This document shows, piece by piece, positions 1-12,700 of a stretch of DNA of 64,000 nt. Origin of the DNA: Gigaspora rosea (lineage: Eukaryota > Glomeromycota > Glomeromycetes > Diversisporales > Gigasporaceae); NCBI GenBank assembly GCA_003550325.1, contig QKWP01000849.1:1-64000 (forward strand). The letters run 5' to 3'. Under the pieces are notes generated by a model that did no database searches, was not told where the DNA came from, and worked only from the letters and a program-made list of their open reading frames with translations. Numbering within the stretch: position 1 is the first letter of the stretch; the number at the start of each line of letters is the position of its first letter. Both the position numbers and the translations under genes were made by a program.

Positions 1-297
1 TTGGAATACTTCCGGTGTCGAAAGTATAGGTGTTCCTTTTCTTTTACTTATGTTTACTTATAGTAGCTAGTAGCTAATGGAGTGGGATAGTTCGTTCCCT
101 AGCCCTTAGGGCGACTTTAATTAGTAATACTAGACTGAAAAACTTTTTCGCTATTGTTTATTTGTTTGTTTATGTGATTTGCAGGATGTACCGGAAAGAG
201 TTTTTTCTTACTTGGTCTATTATTTCATTTTTATTATTATATTTGATTATCATATCATATTATATTATTATCTTGAGAAGTTAGATACTTAGATAGT
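1..297. other. No gene seen
   Basis: AT-rich sequence with no coding signal that I recognise. It leads into the GCTTATA repeat block that follows. Confidence 0.5.
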
Positions 298-480
298 TAA
301 TACTGCTTATAACGCTTATATTGCTTATAACGCATATACCGATTATAATGCTTATATCGATTATAATGCTTATACTGATCATACCGCTTATAATGCTTAT
401 AACGCTTATAGCTCTTATACTGCTTATGTTGCTCTTGTAGATTATAGTATTTATTATTGTAAATCAACACTTATAATGCT
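298..480. repeat. Degenerate GCTTATA minisatellite
   Basis: The words GCTTATAACGCTTATA, GCTTATATCGATTATA and close variants recur about fifteen times in 180 bp. The spacing is near 10 or 20 bp. Units differ by one to three bases, so this is an old or poorly homogenised array. No coding potential was seen. Confidence 0.75.
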
Positions 481-841
481 TATTCTAAAATGTATTTAAA
501 GACACAGAATTTCCCTTAGTCAAACTAGACCAAGACATCCCACTTCTCTTTATATTTATTATACATCTTGTACTGGGATTTCTTAGGAACATAAATCTAA
601 GAATAGCCCTATCTTAGATTATTATAAAGAAACTATTTATCTTAATAACACCAAGTTTATTATTAAGTAATAGTAAAATCGATAATTCCTTATCAAATAC
701 TATTACAAACTGCTCTTAGAGAAGAGTATAATTTCTTACCAACTAAGGAATTATACCTACCTCTTGGACACCACTATAAACTGATAAAGGATCCCTGTAG
801 CCATGACATTATTATAGTAAGGAGTTAAAGAAGGCCTCCCT
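481..841. other. AT-rich spacer
   Basis: No open frame of interest, no tRNA-like fold and no clear inverted repeat was seen. Short homopurine/homopyrimidine runs only. Confidence 0.4.
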
Positions 842-1112
842 ACTATAATACTATATATATTTCAAACTACTGTATTATGTCTAAAATTAAATTAAAATCA
901 ACTACTGTACTATGTCTATTTCAAACTATACCATGTTACGTCCCAGTTTAAACTACTGTGCAGTTCAAACTATTTGTACTAAGTCCATTTCTAACTACTG
1001 TGCTAAGTTCAGAATCTAACTACTATACTACATCCAGTTTTAACTACTGTGCTATATCCTAATATATTCTGTTCTAACTACTGGTATCATGTTCGTGACT
1101 ACTTTGTTATGT
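842..1112. repeat. Degenerate AACTACTGT minisatellite
   Basis: The motif AACTACTGTGCTATGTC and variants (AACTACTATACTACATCC, AACTACTGTACTATGTC) recur about nine times at irregular spacing of about 20-35 bp. A related array with the motif CCCAACTATCATGCTGTATT lies at 4575-4935. Confidence 0.7.
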
Positions 1113-1727
1113 TTATTCAAATATCATTCTAAAAAAAAAAAGAATAGTATATACAGTTAAATACCATAATACTATTTGTTATTACTGTATACAAGCAAAA
1201 CAATTTAAATAAATGTGTTCGCTAATTAAAATATGGCAAAGCCTGTCCCGTAAATCTAAATTGTGTGATGTTGAGTTAAAGTACTTGTAGTTGATATTTT
1301 AAACTCTAAAAAGTATTATAATAAAAATATGTAAATTCTAAATACTAAGTTAGTCTTAAAGATTATTTTAACAATAGATTCTAGCTATATAGTACATATC
1401 TATAGTTTGAAGAATTGGTTGACCCCACGAACGATTGGTTGGATGTAAAAAGTATATAATAAAATAATGTGCATCAGTTAATTTAAACTTAATTTTGAGA
1501 TCAGATTATATCAAAATTGGGGATCTTTTTTTAAAATTATATTAAAATTATGACTCTAAAAATCAAATTGGTGGATATATATAACCAAAATTTTTTTCCT
1601 ATTTTTAAAAAAATTTTTTTAAAAAAAAATTTTCTTTTAAAATTTTTCTCTTAAAAATTTTTCTCTTAAAAATTTTTTTCTTAAAAATTTTTTCTAAAAA
1701 ATTTTTTTAAAGGTTTATGTAATTTAG
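1113..1727. other. AT-rich spacer with short tandem units
   Basis: No gene seen. At about 1630-1700 a unit close to AAAAATTTTTCTCTT is repeated four to five times. The rest is low-complexity A/T sequence. Confidence 0.5.
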
Positions 1728-2036
1728 CGCATATGCATTGTAATGCACCCATCTGATAAACCAGTCAGATTGTAGAATCAGGTGTAATGTGAAATTGAGA
1801 AAAAATAGCGATCTTTTAAAAAATTGCCTGTGGCTCTAATTTTGCTTATGAAACCACTCTTTGTGCTCTAACAAAAAAAATTCCTTGCAAAATTTTACTA
1901 TAAAACCTCTTTTCTCGCCTACACACTATTCTAACCTCACTCTAACTCTAACTAACAAAAAAAAATAGATTGTTTTAGTTGTTTTGATTCACATTACACC
2001 AAATCATATAAGGTGCGCTATAGTGCACATGTACAA
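1728..2036 (+). mobile_element. Dispersed non-autonomous element, copy 1
   Basis: This segment starts with a self-complementary GTAATGCACCC-type end (about 1734-1750) and closes with a GGTGCGCTATAGTGCAC end (about 2012-2028). Landmarks shared with 59630-59895 in the same order are TGATAAACCAGTCAG, AATCAGGTGTAATGTGAAAT, GCAAAATTTTACTATAAAAC, a run of CTAACTCTAACT and TTGTTTTGATTCACATTACA. No ORF is present. The short length, shared ends and multiple copies fit a MITE. The superfamily is unknown, because no clean target duplication was found. Confidence 0.7.
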
Positions 2037-2149
2037 AAATATTAAATTCTTTTTTAAAAAAAATTTTTTCAAAAAATAAATTTTTTTAAAAAAAAATTGA
2101 ATTAATATAAATATACTAATAAGGTACATTAAATTTTTTGTACCCATTA

Positions 2150-2405
2150 TTTTGATATTACATACAAAAATAGTAATGCTGATATTGTTTATATTAGGTT
2201 AGGATAGAAAGAAAATTATATTAGGGTTTGGGTTTAGGCTATTATATAGTAAAATTGCTCAAGGAAATCTTTTTATTAATGCACAAAAGGTGATTTAGTA
2301 TGCAATTTCTTACAAAATGAGAGATTTTTGACAAAAAAAAAATTTGTTTTGAATTTTTCTGATTGTGTAATATTACACCTGATCTTGAATTTTGGTAGCG
2401 ATCTA
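2150..2405 (-). mobile_element. Diverged inverted copy of the same element
   Basis: Read on the minus strand, this segment keeps the landmark order of the element at 1728-2036: GTGTAATATTACACCTGATC at the outer end, a TTTTGTGCATTAATAAAAAG block, CAATTTTACTATATAATAG, then CTAAACCCAAACCCTAATA. Identity is clearly lower than between the copies at 1.7 and 59.6 kb. The pair 1728-2036 / 2150-2405 is therefore an imperfect head-to-head inverted repeat. Confidence 0.6.
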
Positions 2406-2770
2406 TAGGTTACATGATGCGGGTATATGTACCTTCGGGTACATATATATTAACCCAAAAAAAAATTTTTTAAAAAAAATTTCTCTCTCTTTTTTTTTTT
2501 TTATTTCATTATCCAAATTTTAAATATAATCTAACTAAAATTTATTAATTTTATTTATTTTAAGTAACATAACATTAAAAGCTTTTATCCACTTTTAAAT
2601 ATAACCTTTTGGCAAATAACCTTTTTTCAAATATAACATTTTAGTAAAAAAGTAACTTTTTTATCCAAAATTTTAATATAACCTCTATATGTATTATTCA
2701 GGGTTTTAACAAAATAAAAACAAAAAAAACAAAATAAAAACAAAAAAGCTAATAAAACAAAATAGAAGGT
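2406..2770. other. AT-rich spacer
   Basis: Contains a short palindrome (GTATATGTACC...GGTACATATAT, near 2423-2448) and A/T homopolymers. No gene is seen. Confidence 0.4.
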
Positions 2771-3252
2771 CCAGTCATATAGATGGTGGTGAAATTAAAT
2801 TTTAATTTTGAAAATTTTAATAGTTGAAATTAAATTCAACTGTTAAAACTGAAATTATTTTCAACAATTGAAATTCAACAGTGAAATTAACTTAATAGTT
2901 AAAAATATTCAATGGTTGAAATTAAATTAATTATCAAAATTAGTACAACTGTTGAAATAATTTAATCATTAAAATTAATTTGCTGTACCAGGAATGGAGT
3001 GCAACATAGTGTATAGTTATCTGAGAAGTGTAATGATGTGAACAAATATTGTTCTTTGATTGGTTATATTTTCACATGATATTGTGGTCTAATTTGTATA
3101 TTAAACCAGTTTGATATAGCTTTTGTAGTACTATTTGTACTAATTATCTCTTTCAAAGGATTATTTTAAGTATTTCAAGTTTAAGTTATGCCTTATTTTT
3201 GTTTGATTGATTTCTAATATTACTGGCTTTGTCTATTGATATATCGCTCGAT

Positions 3253-3256
<4 letters not shown>

Positions 3257-3287
<31 letters not shown>
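3257..3287. repeat. Poly-A run
   Basis: 31 consecutive A residues follow GATTTAT. It could be the tail of an old retroposon, but no matching target duplication was found. Confidence 0.8.
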
Positions 3288-3290
<3 letters not shown>

Positions 3291-3845
3291 AATATAGCTT
3301 AAAATCAATTAAAATGTACAATAAAAATTGCCAATAGTGATAATAATAATTATTAATAGTTACATTGATATTTCATTAATCTTTTTATTAATATTTGATA
3401 TAATAGATTCATAATTACTAATTAATTATTAGTGATCCTGGTCGATCAAAATTTTTTGACCGACCGAGCCGATGAAATTTTATCGGCTTAGTCGGCTTAG
3501 CTGAAAATTTTCAAATAAATCGCAATTTGATCAAAACAACCTGCAATACTTATCTTGGCACTTGTATATCGTAAATAAAACCCAATTACAGTCAGGGAAT
3601 ATACTATATTTGGCTATTGCAGATCGCACCTTATTTGGTGATGATCATTCGTCGGGTTGTTCTAGATCTTTTTCCAGATTGTTTCACATGCTACCAATAA
3701 GATTAAATATTTAAAAAAAAATTTTAAATTAATTAATTTTATATACCCTCCGTATCTGGGTTATTAAATTCTTTCTTCTCTTTCAACAGTTAAGATTATC
3801 ATTGTTGTCGTTGTAGTATTGCCAGTGCTTTTTTCTGTTGCTTAG

Positions 3846-4310
3846 GTATGTAGTCTTGAGGATTTCGTTGGTAGTACAGTTCATCGTTGCTAGTAAATTT
3901 TGTCGTTAGGTTTCTTTTTTTTGCCTGTGTACAAATCAACTAACGCTTCTCTTTTTTTCTTATATAGTGTACTGGTTGGTGTTGTTTCTTTGTAAAATGT
4001 GGTGGTCTTGAGGATTTTATCAGTAGTATGGTTCATTGCTGCTGATAGTGGATTTTGTTTTTTTTTACTCATGTACAAGTCAACTAACGCTCCTTTTTTT
4101 CTTTTATGTAGCTCCCAAGATGTTACTCTAGTTGGTTTATGTTTTTAGTGGTCTTGAGAATTTCATCGATAGTACAGTTCATCGCTGCTAATAGTGAATT
4201 TTGTTGTTAGTTTTCTTTTTTTCACCCATGTACAAGCAATTAATGCTCCTTTCTTTCTCTCATGTACGCCCAAGGATGTTGCTCTGGTTGGTGTCATTAT
4301 CTGTTGTGTG
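3846..4310. repeat. 149-bp tandem repeat, about three units
   Basis: The phrase GTCTTGAGGATTT...CAGTTCATCG...AATTTTG recurs at about 3850, 3999 and 4148. Each unit also carries CATGTACAAG and an AACGCTCCTTT block. Units are moderately diverged. Minus-strand translation is open for only part of one unit, so it is probably non-coding. Confidence 0.75.
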
Positions 4311-4574
4311 AGGGTTAGGTTAGAGTAGTTAAATCGTTAGTAGTTAGATGATTTGGGTTAGAGTGCTTAAATTATTTATAGTTAGACGGTTGTTTTAGAA
4401 ATATTTTAGCATAACGCGTGTAATTATTTTTTAATAAGTTTTTTAATTAATTAAAAAAAAAAGTAAATTTTTATTGGTCGATTTTAGGGATAGTATTTAA
4501 GAAAGTCATCCAGGATGGTTGTTAGAATTGCTCTTAATTTATTTATTAATTTTAAATTTAAGAATCTAAATTAT

Positions 4575-4935
4575 TACAAATTTAACTATATACTACAGTA
4601 ATACAGTAATACAGAATTATCGTATTATGATCATTCTAATTATCGTGATATGTTCATCCCAACACCATGCTATATTCATCCACAACTATTGTGCTATGTT
4701 TATCCCAACTATTGCTACGTTTCAACTATCATGCTGTATTCGTCTCAACTATATGTTTATCCCAACTATCATGCTGCATTCATCTTAACTATCATGCTAG
4801 TTCATCCTAAATATTGTCCCAAAACTACCATGCTACTATCGTGCTATATTTGTTATTACTATTATGCTAATTTGTTATTACTATTATGCTAATTTGTTCT
4901 TACTATTATGCTAATTTGTTCTTACTATCATGCTA
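4575..4935. repeat. Degenerate CAACTATCATGCT minisatellite
   Basis: Units resembling CATCCCAACTATCATGCTGT and, later, TTTGTTATTACTATTATGCT recur at about 19-30 bp spacing. The open plus-strand frame across it (PNYCYV, PNYHAA and similar) is a by-product of the repeat. Confidence 0.7.
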
Positions 4936-6239
4936 CGCTCATTTATTGCAGAGACGAGTTCTTCTAGTTGTCTTTGAAAAGCTAATGCTGTAAAAAAGTA
5001 TAACACAGATTAGCAAGATTAAACTTCTACACTTTAAATAACTTCTCGAACTTCGACTCTTATTTACCTTTTTGATGAGAGTTGATTAGCGTTGATTACT
5101 TTTGATTATTTAAATTGGACGTCTAAAGCAATATATTCGAATATCGATTAGCAGTAAATTATTATAAAAATTTTTTTTTGCCAATGTACGACTTTGTGGG
5201 CTCGTAAGAGCCAATCAAATTTAAAAATTTGCCCGTAGATCATTCTAGAATGCGATTTCCTAATTCGGTATATTCCCTGACTGAATTAGAAGATACTATA
5301 TATAATTATGCGATTCAAAAATTTATTAAATTAGCTGCCAATAAAACTTGTTTTGATTTTTAATTTGCCGAATTTAGTTAAAATAATATTTTATTTAATG
5401 AATTATTAATGCACGATCAATCAATTCATATTAGCATGAAATAAAGTTAAGTAAAATCAAATTGTGTAGAGGCGCAGTAAAAAGAGTAAAGATTTGTAAA
5501 TAGTAGTATAAAGTAAATAAGAATAAGAAATAAAATTAAATAGCATTTTTTTATTGTATAAAGTTTTAAATAAAACCTGTAAGTAGCAAAATTACTTTAT
5601 GTACATACACAGATAGGCAATTAGGTTTCGAATTATGAAATGTAATTCAGAAATTGGATATTATAAATATTCGAAGATATATATTTAATACTATAAGTCA
5701 AAAGATATATAGCGTAAGTAAATTTGAATGTGGTAATTTTAGGGCATTTTTAAGTACATGAGGTATTTGACATAGAAAAGATTCTAGTTGTATTATATAA
5801 TCAAAAGAAATAATTGGTAACTAAAGCATGAATAAAAGGGCGGTATGTATTAATACGTGTTTAAAGTTGAGGATAACGTAGATATAAAATGTAAATCTAT
5901 TTTAAGACTCACAGAAAAAATATTAAGAAAGCAAGTAAACGGCAAATGATAAAGTAACTTTGAAAATTCGAATAGAATACTCGCCTTTCATAAATATGGA
6001 AGAGATGAATAAACGGCAACTAATTAAACATGGGAAATAAAAGATAAAAAGTAAGTACATATGAAGATTAGAAAAAAAAATTTAGAGAACAGCTGTAATG
6101 GAATCACATGTAAAAACCTCGACATTTACTGTAAAGCTACATTCGGAATAGAGTTCTCTTGAAGCGATGGTCCTAAAAATTGTTCATTAAATCAATAAGA
6201 CAGAAAAAGGTTAGTATTATTAGAAGAAGATGCAATAGG
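4936..6239. other. Interior of 3.2-kb element, no gene seen
   Basis: AT-rich sequence with no recognisable domain on either strand. It may be decayed transposon coding sequence or spacer. Confidence 0.4.
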
Positions 6240-6432
6240 AATATCACTTTGCAGTAATTGTAAAAGTTGAACGTCAGTAGTGGTCAAATCGCGCGTAGAT
6301 TTTCGGGCCTTTGATTCCCTGCATTGTCGTTTACGCATTTTTTTTTGATCTTCAGTTTGGTTATCTCTTATTCTTGCAGCAGACTCTCATTTTAATCCAC
6401 GTCGACGTTCAATAGGAGTTTCGCTAACGTTT
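6240..6432 (-). pseudogene. Basic, Arg/Lys-rich coding scrap
   Basis: Minus-strand translation gives a strongly basic stretch containing SETPIERRRG, then one stop, then ESAARIRDNQTEDQKKMRKR and QCRESKARKSTRDL. Such repeated E/R/K/Q helices occur at the N-terminus of transposon-encoded proteins in fungi, but I cannot name the family. One internal stop and no continuation on either side mark it as a relic. Confidence 0.45.
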
Positions 6433-6613
6433 TCTATATTATAACAGTACCTAAACTCTAATCCTTCGCAATAAAGTTCCTAATAAGTCGTCAAGTAAAA
6501 AATTTTTTTTACTTTTAAATCGGCTAGCCGATTTTAGAAAAAATCAACCGACTGGGTCGAAAAATCGGCTTAGCTGATTTTTTTAATTTTGGCCAGGATC
6601 ACTATTAATTATT

Positions 6614-7243
6614 ACCTTCATGATCCTGACCTGATCAAATATCACATGGGTCATTTGTCAGTTGATCTGATTTAAGTATTCAAAAATATAAGTTATATAT
6701 ATATATTTTTATAATATTTATTAATGCTATTTACAACTCTGTTCATATACAATATGCTTTTTATACCATGTTTCATTATAACACCTGAATAAGTTAAGCT
6801 TTTAGATGCAATCAAATAATTAAACATTAAAAAAATTCTATACAAATTTAACTTCTAATTATAAAATATTAAATAAACACAATATATTATTAAAATTTTA
6901 TACTTGATAATTATATTATATAATGCTGTACACATATAGGCTAAGATATAAATAATTTATTAGTTAGTATTAATAACTGTTAAAACATTTCATTTTTTAA
7001 AACTTCTAATATAATCTACTAATATTTTGATAAAAAGGTTATAATCAAGAATATTATCACAATTTAACAATTGTTTTATTGTGATAGTACCAAATCAGCT
7101 TAACTGCATATAGTATCGTATGTCAATTTGCAATAGTAAATCAAATACCATACTGAAATTTTGTTAAGCTTGTCATTAGTATTGTGCAGCTACCTTATTA
7201 AATTTTGGTCCCAAATAAAATAGAAAGCCTAATTCCAAAACTC
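6614..7243. other. Outer-element interior between two insertions
   Basis: AT-rich, with a word like the neighbouring element's end (TGATCCTGACCTGATCAAAT, 6622-6641). No coding signal. It ends in the LINE target site AATTAATGTGAGTTAAA (7244-7260). Confidence 0.45.
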
Positions 7244-7577
7244 AATTAATGTGAGTTAAAATTATTTTCTTTTATATATATAAAAAGTGACTTCAGTCTC
7301 CTAAATTTTTTATAAATAAAAAACTTTAAAGAAGACTCTTTCCCGAACATCTGCAGATCATATCAAAAAACAAAACAAACAAAATTTGAGGAAAAAATCA
7401 TAGACAGCCTAACTAAAGATTGGCCTTCGGGCACCAAAAATAGGATAGCGTTCTCACCCTAGTAGACAAATCACTTAAATAACTAACTAAAGACAAGCAA
7501 AGGTGAAGTGAACAAGAAAGATTTACGAAATACCCACTTCCTTCGCTACACTGCTTAGCACATCACGAGACATAAAA

Positions 7578-9756
7578 ATGAATACAATCCAAAATGATCC
7601 AATCTTAACAGACATCCAAAAAACAACATCAGCTGTACTCCAACAACTGCCCAATGACAAAAGAACCGTTAAGAAAATGAAAATAGATGAAAATGCAACT
7701 TCCTCTACTCCCCAGCGAGAAATAAGTGGCGATTCCAGTGGACCCCTGCCAGAAATTCAGCAAACATCACATGACCTCGAGACCACAACAACAACAAACT
7801 CCGATCATCAATTCCTCACCAAATTTTCCCACACAAACCAGTTCGACACATTAGAGCAAATTCCGACAGATATGGAAATAGAGACTCCCATGGCCACCCC
7901 AACAACACCTAATTTAGAAGACCCATTAATCACAACAGAGATGACCCTTGACCAATCTGGACCGGTACCTCGACCAGATTTGACCGAACAACACCTCCCC
8001 CGGTAGGAAGCCGAGGTAGATCAAAACTTTTCCGATGCTAGATCCGACACAACGATGGAATCCTCCCAAACCAATAACCAGAGAACATATAGTCAAGCAC
8101 TTAAGGGACAAAATCGCGAACAAACTAACAAAGAGCAAGAGAAGAGGACTGAGCTATGGACAAGCCAAGTCAGCATCAAACTACAGAAAAGGAAAAACAA
8201 ACCCTTCAATTTTGTTATCTGGCATAATGATGCAATTATCGACTCCTTTACATCAGAAGAAAAATTTGCGACTTTTATCAACTACAAACTAAAAGTCACC
8301 CCCACTGACGAAATTATCCCCAAAGCCATTAAACTCAAATTCAAACACCATGACACATCATTCTTTCGCACCTTCTCTAGGTCCAAAGCTAACGAACCGG
8401 CACACCAAACAGAATTCATGCTAATGTTCAACAAGGCGCTTGAGCGCTATAAAAACCAACATGGTGTTCTCATTACAAACAAACGCAACCGGGACCAAAT
8501 TTATGACAAATTGAAACGACAACTGGCGATTGACCATATTACCAACCTAGATATGATTAAAACAAATCCACATGAGTCAACCAGAGCAATCTTCTACGCT
8601 ATCAGTTTCGCCCGTATCAGCTGCGCAATCACATTTGAAAAAATGAGACAAATTATTAGTACAGTAGTGGACGAACAAAAGGAACCCATTCCGACAAAAC
8701 CGGAAGACATCCCTCAGAACATCAAGGACATACTCCCCTTTAGCCTTCCAATAGAAAACCGAACTGAAACTCGATCAATTGTAGTGGCCCTCAGAAAAAT
8801 CTACAACTTTAACAACCTACCAGACTCATACTTTGCAAGACAGCTCACACCTTTGCCCGCTGACCCAAAAAACCTACATCATTCCCTAAAAAATAAATTC
8901 CCTATATGATTCGAGCGTCAGCTTGCACAACTCAGTCGATACCGCAGTATGCTGAAACAATACTACACTTTCGATAGAATGCCACCTAGCTACTTCGACC
9001 TACCTGAACCTAAACCATTCCTTCCCTCCACCCCCCCAGGAATTAGACCACAGAATCCGTAACATGCTCCCTTTTACACCAGTAGATGCAGAAGACTTTA
9101 AGAGACATGTGGAAACACTCAGAACCTATTATAGATTTAAACGAATTCCTAACGACTTCATCACACCCAAATCACGCCTCCCCGAGGACCCAAAAAAAGT
9201 CAAAACTGAACTAGTTTATGAATTTCCAATTGAGGACAAGGAAATGGCGCAACACTTTATATCAGAGATTAAGAATCGTTATATCATCCCTATACCAATG
9301 CCCGAAAATTACATGACAGTGAATCACTCTGATAAACCACTCCTTCCAAATGATCCAAACGATGTTAAACACGTAAATTTAACTGTACCCATTAGAAGTC
9401 AGGTAGTTTTATTAGATACAGTAAAGCTACTACGTCAACACTACTACTTCCGTAGAATCCCTGAAGAATGGATCGATATCACATTCGAGGAAACCTTCAA
9501 CATACAAAAAAAAATTCCTACAACACTAGACGACTTTATTCAATACTTAAAATTACATATCCCTGAATCAATGGACTTGTTCCCTATTCGGGAACACAAA
9601 AAGGCTAAACAAGCAATACAGATCCTTAATGAACTTTTCAACACCACTACTATTCCACCCTATCTCAACCTTCTCCCGGACCTACCAGATCCGAACTGGG
9701 ATCTATTCAAGAGGAAAAGAAAAACAAACCAACAACATGAACAATCACAACAGTAA
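7578..9756 (+). pseudogene. LINE ORF1 protein, with tandem ~65-aa modules, broken
   Basis: Start ATG at 7578; final stop TAA at 9754-9756, giving about 725 codons if the breaks are ignored. Breaks are an in-frame TAG at 8004-8006, an in-frame TGA at 8907-8909 and a one-base shift in a C-run near 9030-9037 that moves reading from frame 3 to frame 1. The N-terminal 150 residues are Ser/Thr/Pro/Gln-rich and look disordered. The middle (8055-8700) is Lys-rich. From about 8780 a module recurs about six times: a helix like LRxYYxFxRIP, then a short acidic/proline link (LPxDPK) and an FPIE-like end. I recognise no CCHC knuckle, RRM or coiled-coil trimer typical of LINE ORF1 proteins. Nucleic-acid binding is expected from position only. 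Confidence 0.8.
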
Positions 9757-12700
9757 TAAGGTTACTCCCGAGACCGGGAACGGATCAACCTCCACTAACA
9801 TAATACAAAACCCAATTAATCGACGAACTACACCCCTGCTAAATCAACCAACGAATATAAATCCCTTTAATTTTAACGACAATCAATCACTTAAAATTAT
9901 AACCCATAACGTACAAGGAATAAATACAAAACTAAAACTTCAATTATGGCTGAAAAAAGTGGCGGAGTTAGGTGCCCACATTATATCAATGACAGAAACG
10001 AAATTACCAGAATAAACCACCCCATGCTCGTCATTGTCCAACCCACTCTATACCATTTTTACGGCCAATAATGATAATAGTACAGGAACAATTAGAGAAG
10101 CAAGTCTCGGAACAGCAATCGCCGTACACTCGAGTATCCAACCATACATCCACACAATCAAACAAATACCAGGCTTCGCCCTACTCATAGATTTTTTCTT
10201 CCCCTGTTCTAAAACCCGCACTATCTCCATCTATCTTCTATCCGAAGCTACTCCATCATCAAAAAAGGCGCAGAAAGAGATAGTAGAATGGATAAATGCT
10301 GCAAAATCAAGACACATGAACTTAATAATACTGGGGGACTTTAACAACAATTTGAAGAATAAACAGATTCCTAAAAATCACCTTCTACATCATCTTCAAT
10401 CATTCAGCCTGACAAGCCTTTTAGACTTACATGACATAACTGAACCCACGTGGAAGAGAGCTGAACTTTCTAGTCAGATTGATGACATCTGGACCAACCT
10501 TGACATAGCCCTAAACTTTTCTATCCCTCAACTAGTAGATCCTAATGATTCAACTAACAGTGACTATCAGATTCTGACAAGTACCTGGCAATTAAACCTT
10601 CCTAATCTAACCACTAGACACAAGAAAAACAAACAGAAAATTTATCTTTACGAGAAGATGACGGAGAAAAATTGGAAAGACTTTTAGACGAGATAAACAG
10701 GAGGATATCAAAATCAACTCTGCTAAATAATTCAATCGAGAATGGCGAGAAATTGAATAAACAGTGGCATAATTGGAACAACATCATTAAAAGAACCGCA
10801 AACACAATGATTCCTTTCACCTTCTCTGCACCTCGCAAATTCCACGCTCAAAATCTTACAACGACCAAGCTTCACCATGCCCTCAAAATGTCGTTTAAAT
10901 TAATTAAAATCATTAAGAATCTAGAGATACCATATTCCTCCCATTTCATCATTGACGAAATAAATATATCAATAGACAAAATCAAAAAACTAACCAATAT
11001 AGATATCCAATCATTACTCCAGGAGGCCCTAGACGCAAATTTATACCCAAATAGCCTCCAAGCGATTACAAGTCTGAAGAATACAATGTACCTTGCAAGA
11101 AACCTTGAATTAGAACAAGAGAAAAAAGAAACAATTAATGGAGCCATACTAAGACGATACACAAACTTTACTGATAATACAACCAAAATGATTGACAGCA
11201 TCCTCCAACGCAAAAAAGGCAGAGTTCACTTTGATAATGTAACCCTACCAGACGAGGTCATTACGAAACCACAGGAAATTAAAGAAACAACAAAAAAACA
11301 TTTCCAACGTTGGACAAAACATATCATACTAGACGAATCAGAATGGGAAAAATGGGAACAAGAATACCAACCTATAGACGCAATACCCGACAATATATAT
11401 GCCGACATCTGCACTACGATTACAGAAGAGGAAATTTCCAACATCATAAAGAATTCACCACTATCAAAAGCAACTGGCCCATCGCTTATCTCGAATGAAA
11501 TGCTAAGACACCTACCTCAGAATGGCATCAAAGTCCTAGCAAAGATATTCAATGCAATACTCACAATAGAACTAATTTCCACCATGTGGGGCAATAGTCT
11601 GATATGGCCAATAGCCAAGAAAACGGAATATAACGGTGATCTCACCCAGACCAGACCAATCACCTTAATCGAACATTCCAGAAAGATCTTCACTAAAATT
11701 ATGACCAACAGGCTAAATCTGATCTTAACTAAACATCATATTCTAACCTACGCTAACAATGTCGCAATACCTTTGACGTCAACATCACAACCTATTCAAC
11801 AACTTAGTCACATAATCGAACACACACAGATTTATAAAAAGGAACTCTGGATAATGTCACAAGACATGTCCAAGGCATATGATACAGTACACCTTCCACT
11901 CCTTGAAAAAGCGCTTCTCAGAATCAAAGTGCCAACTAAATTTACCAATGTCATCATGAACATTTTCAGAAATAGACACAACCAAGTCATAACTACACTG
12001 AGAAGAACGGATAGTTATACAGTTGAAGACGGAATCGATCAAGGAGAGACTATATCTCCGATCCTGTGGCGTATATACTACGATCCTCTCATACGAAAAA
12101 TAAATGATACATTTCCGGGCTACACCATGGCTACTCAGATACCCCTTCAACCAACCAAAGTTTTATCAGTCTCAACCTCGGTACTAGCCTACATGGACGA
12201 TACCACCTGGATTGCACCCTCTCGTAATGAACTAGAGAAAATATTAACAACCGCAAGCTCATTCTACAAGATGTCAAATTTAAAAATTAACCCACACAAA
12301 TCGACCCTTTTTCACACCAATCCAAATGACATTACTCCAATTACCTTTCAAGACGGACAAATATTTAATATCGACAAAAATAATTTACTCAAATTCCTAG
12401 GAGTATGGTTCACAAGAAATCGAAGCCACAAATACATCCAAAACCAAATTCAACACGAAGTCAACATCAGTGTTAAAAGATTACAAAGGGCACAGATAAC
12501 CGATAAACAATCTATTTATATCATCAACTCTGTCATACTAACTCGACTGGCCTACAGGATCCAAAACACCCTTCTATCTCCATCAACCTGTAAACGCATT
12601 GACCGAGACTTGGCAAATATCACCAGATATAAAGCATCGCTTGCTCGTAGCGTACCCTCATCAACCCTGTATAACCCTCACATTTATGGACTAAACTCAG

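Larger units (their letters stand above)
3431..6603. mobile_element. 3.2-kb DNA transposon with 10-bp target duplication
   Basis: The left end reads AGTGATCCTGGTC and the right end, inverted, reads AGTGATCCTGGCC. The flanking 10 bases ATTAATTATT are identical at 3421-3430 and 6604-6613. Subterminal words such as ATCGGCTTAGCTGA recur near both ends. The interior has a 149-bp tandem repeat, a degenerate minisatellite and a scrap of coding sequence on the minus strand near 6.3 kb, but no full transposase. A 9-11-bp duplication suits Mutator-like elements; this is inference, since no transposase domain was recognised. AT-richness of the duplicated sequence lowers its weight slightly. Confidence 0.75.

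Noticed and set aside
298..480. CRISPR-like spaced repeats
   Set aside because: Units are short, degenerate and without unique spacers; the genome is eukaryotic.
2220..2240. Telomere-like TTAGGG words (also CCCTAA near 59.8 and 22.65 kb)
   Set aside because: Only one to three imperfect units, inside dispersed elements.
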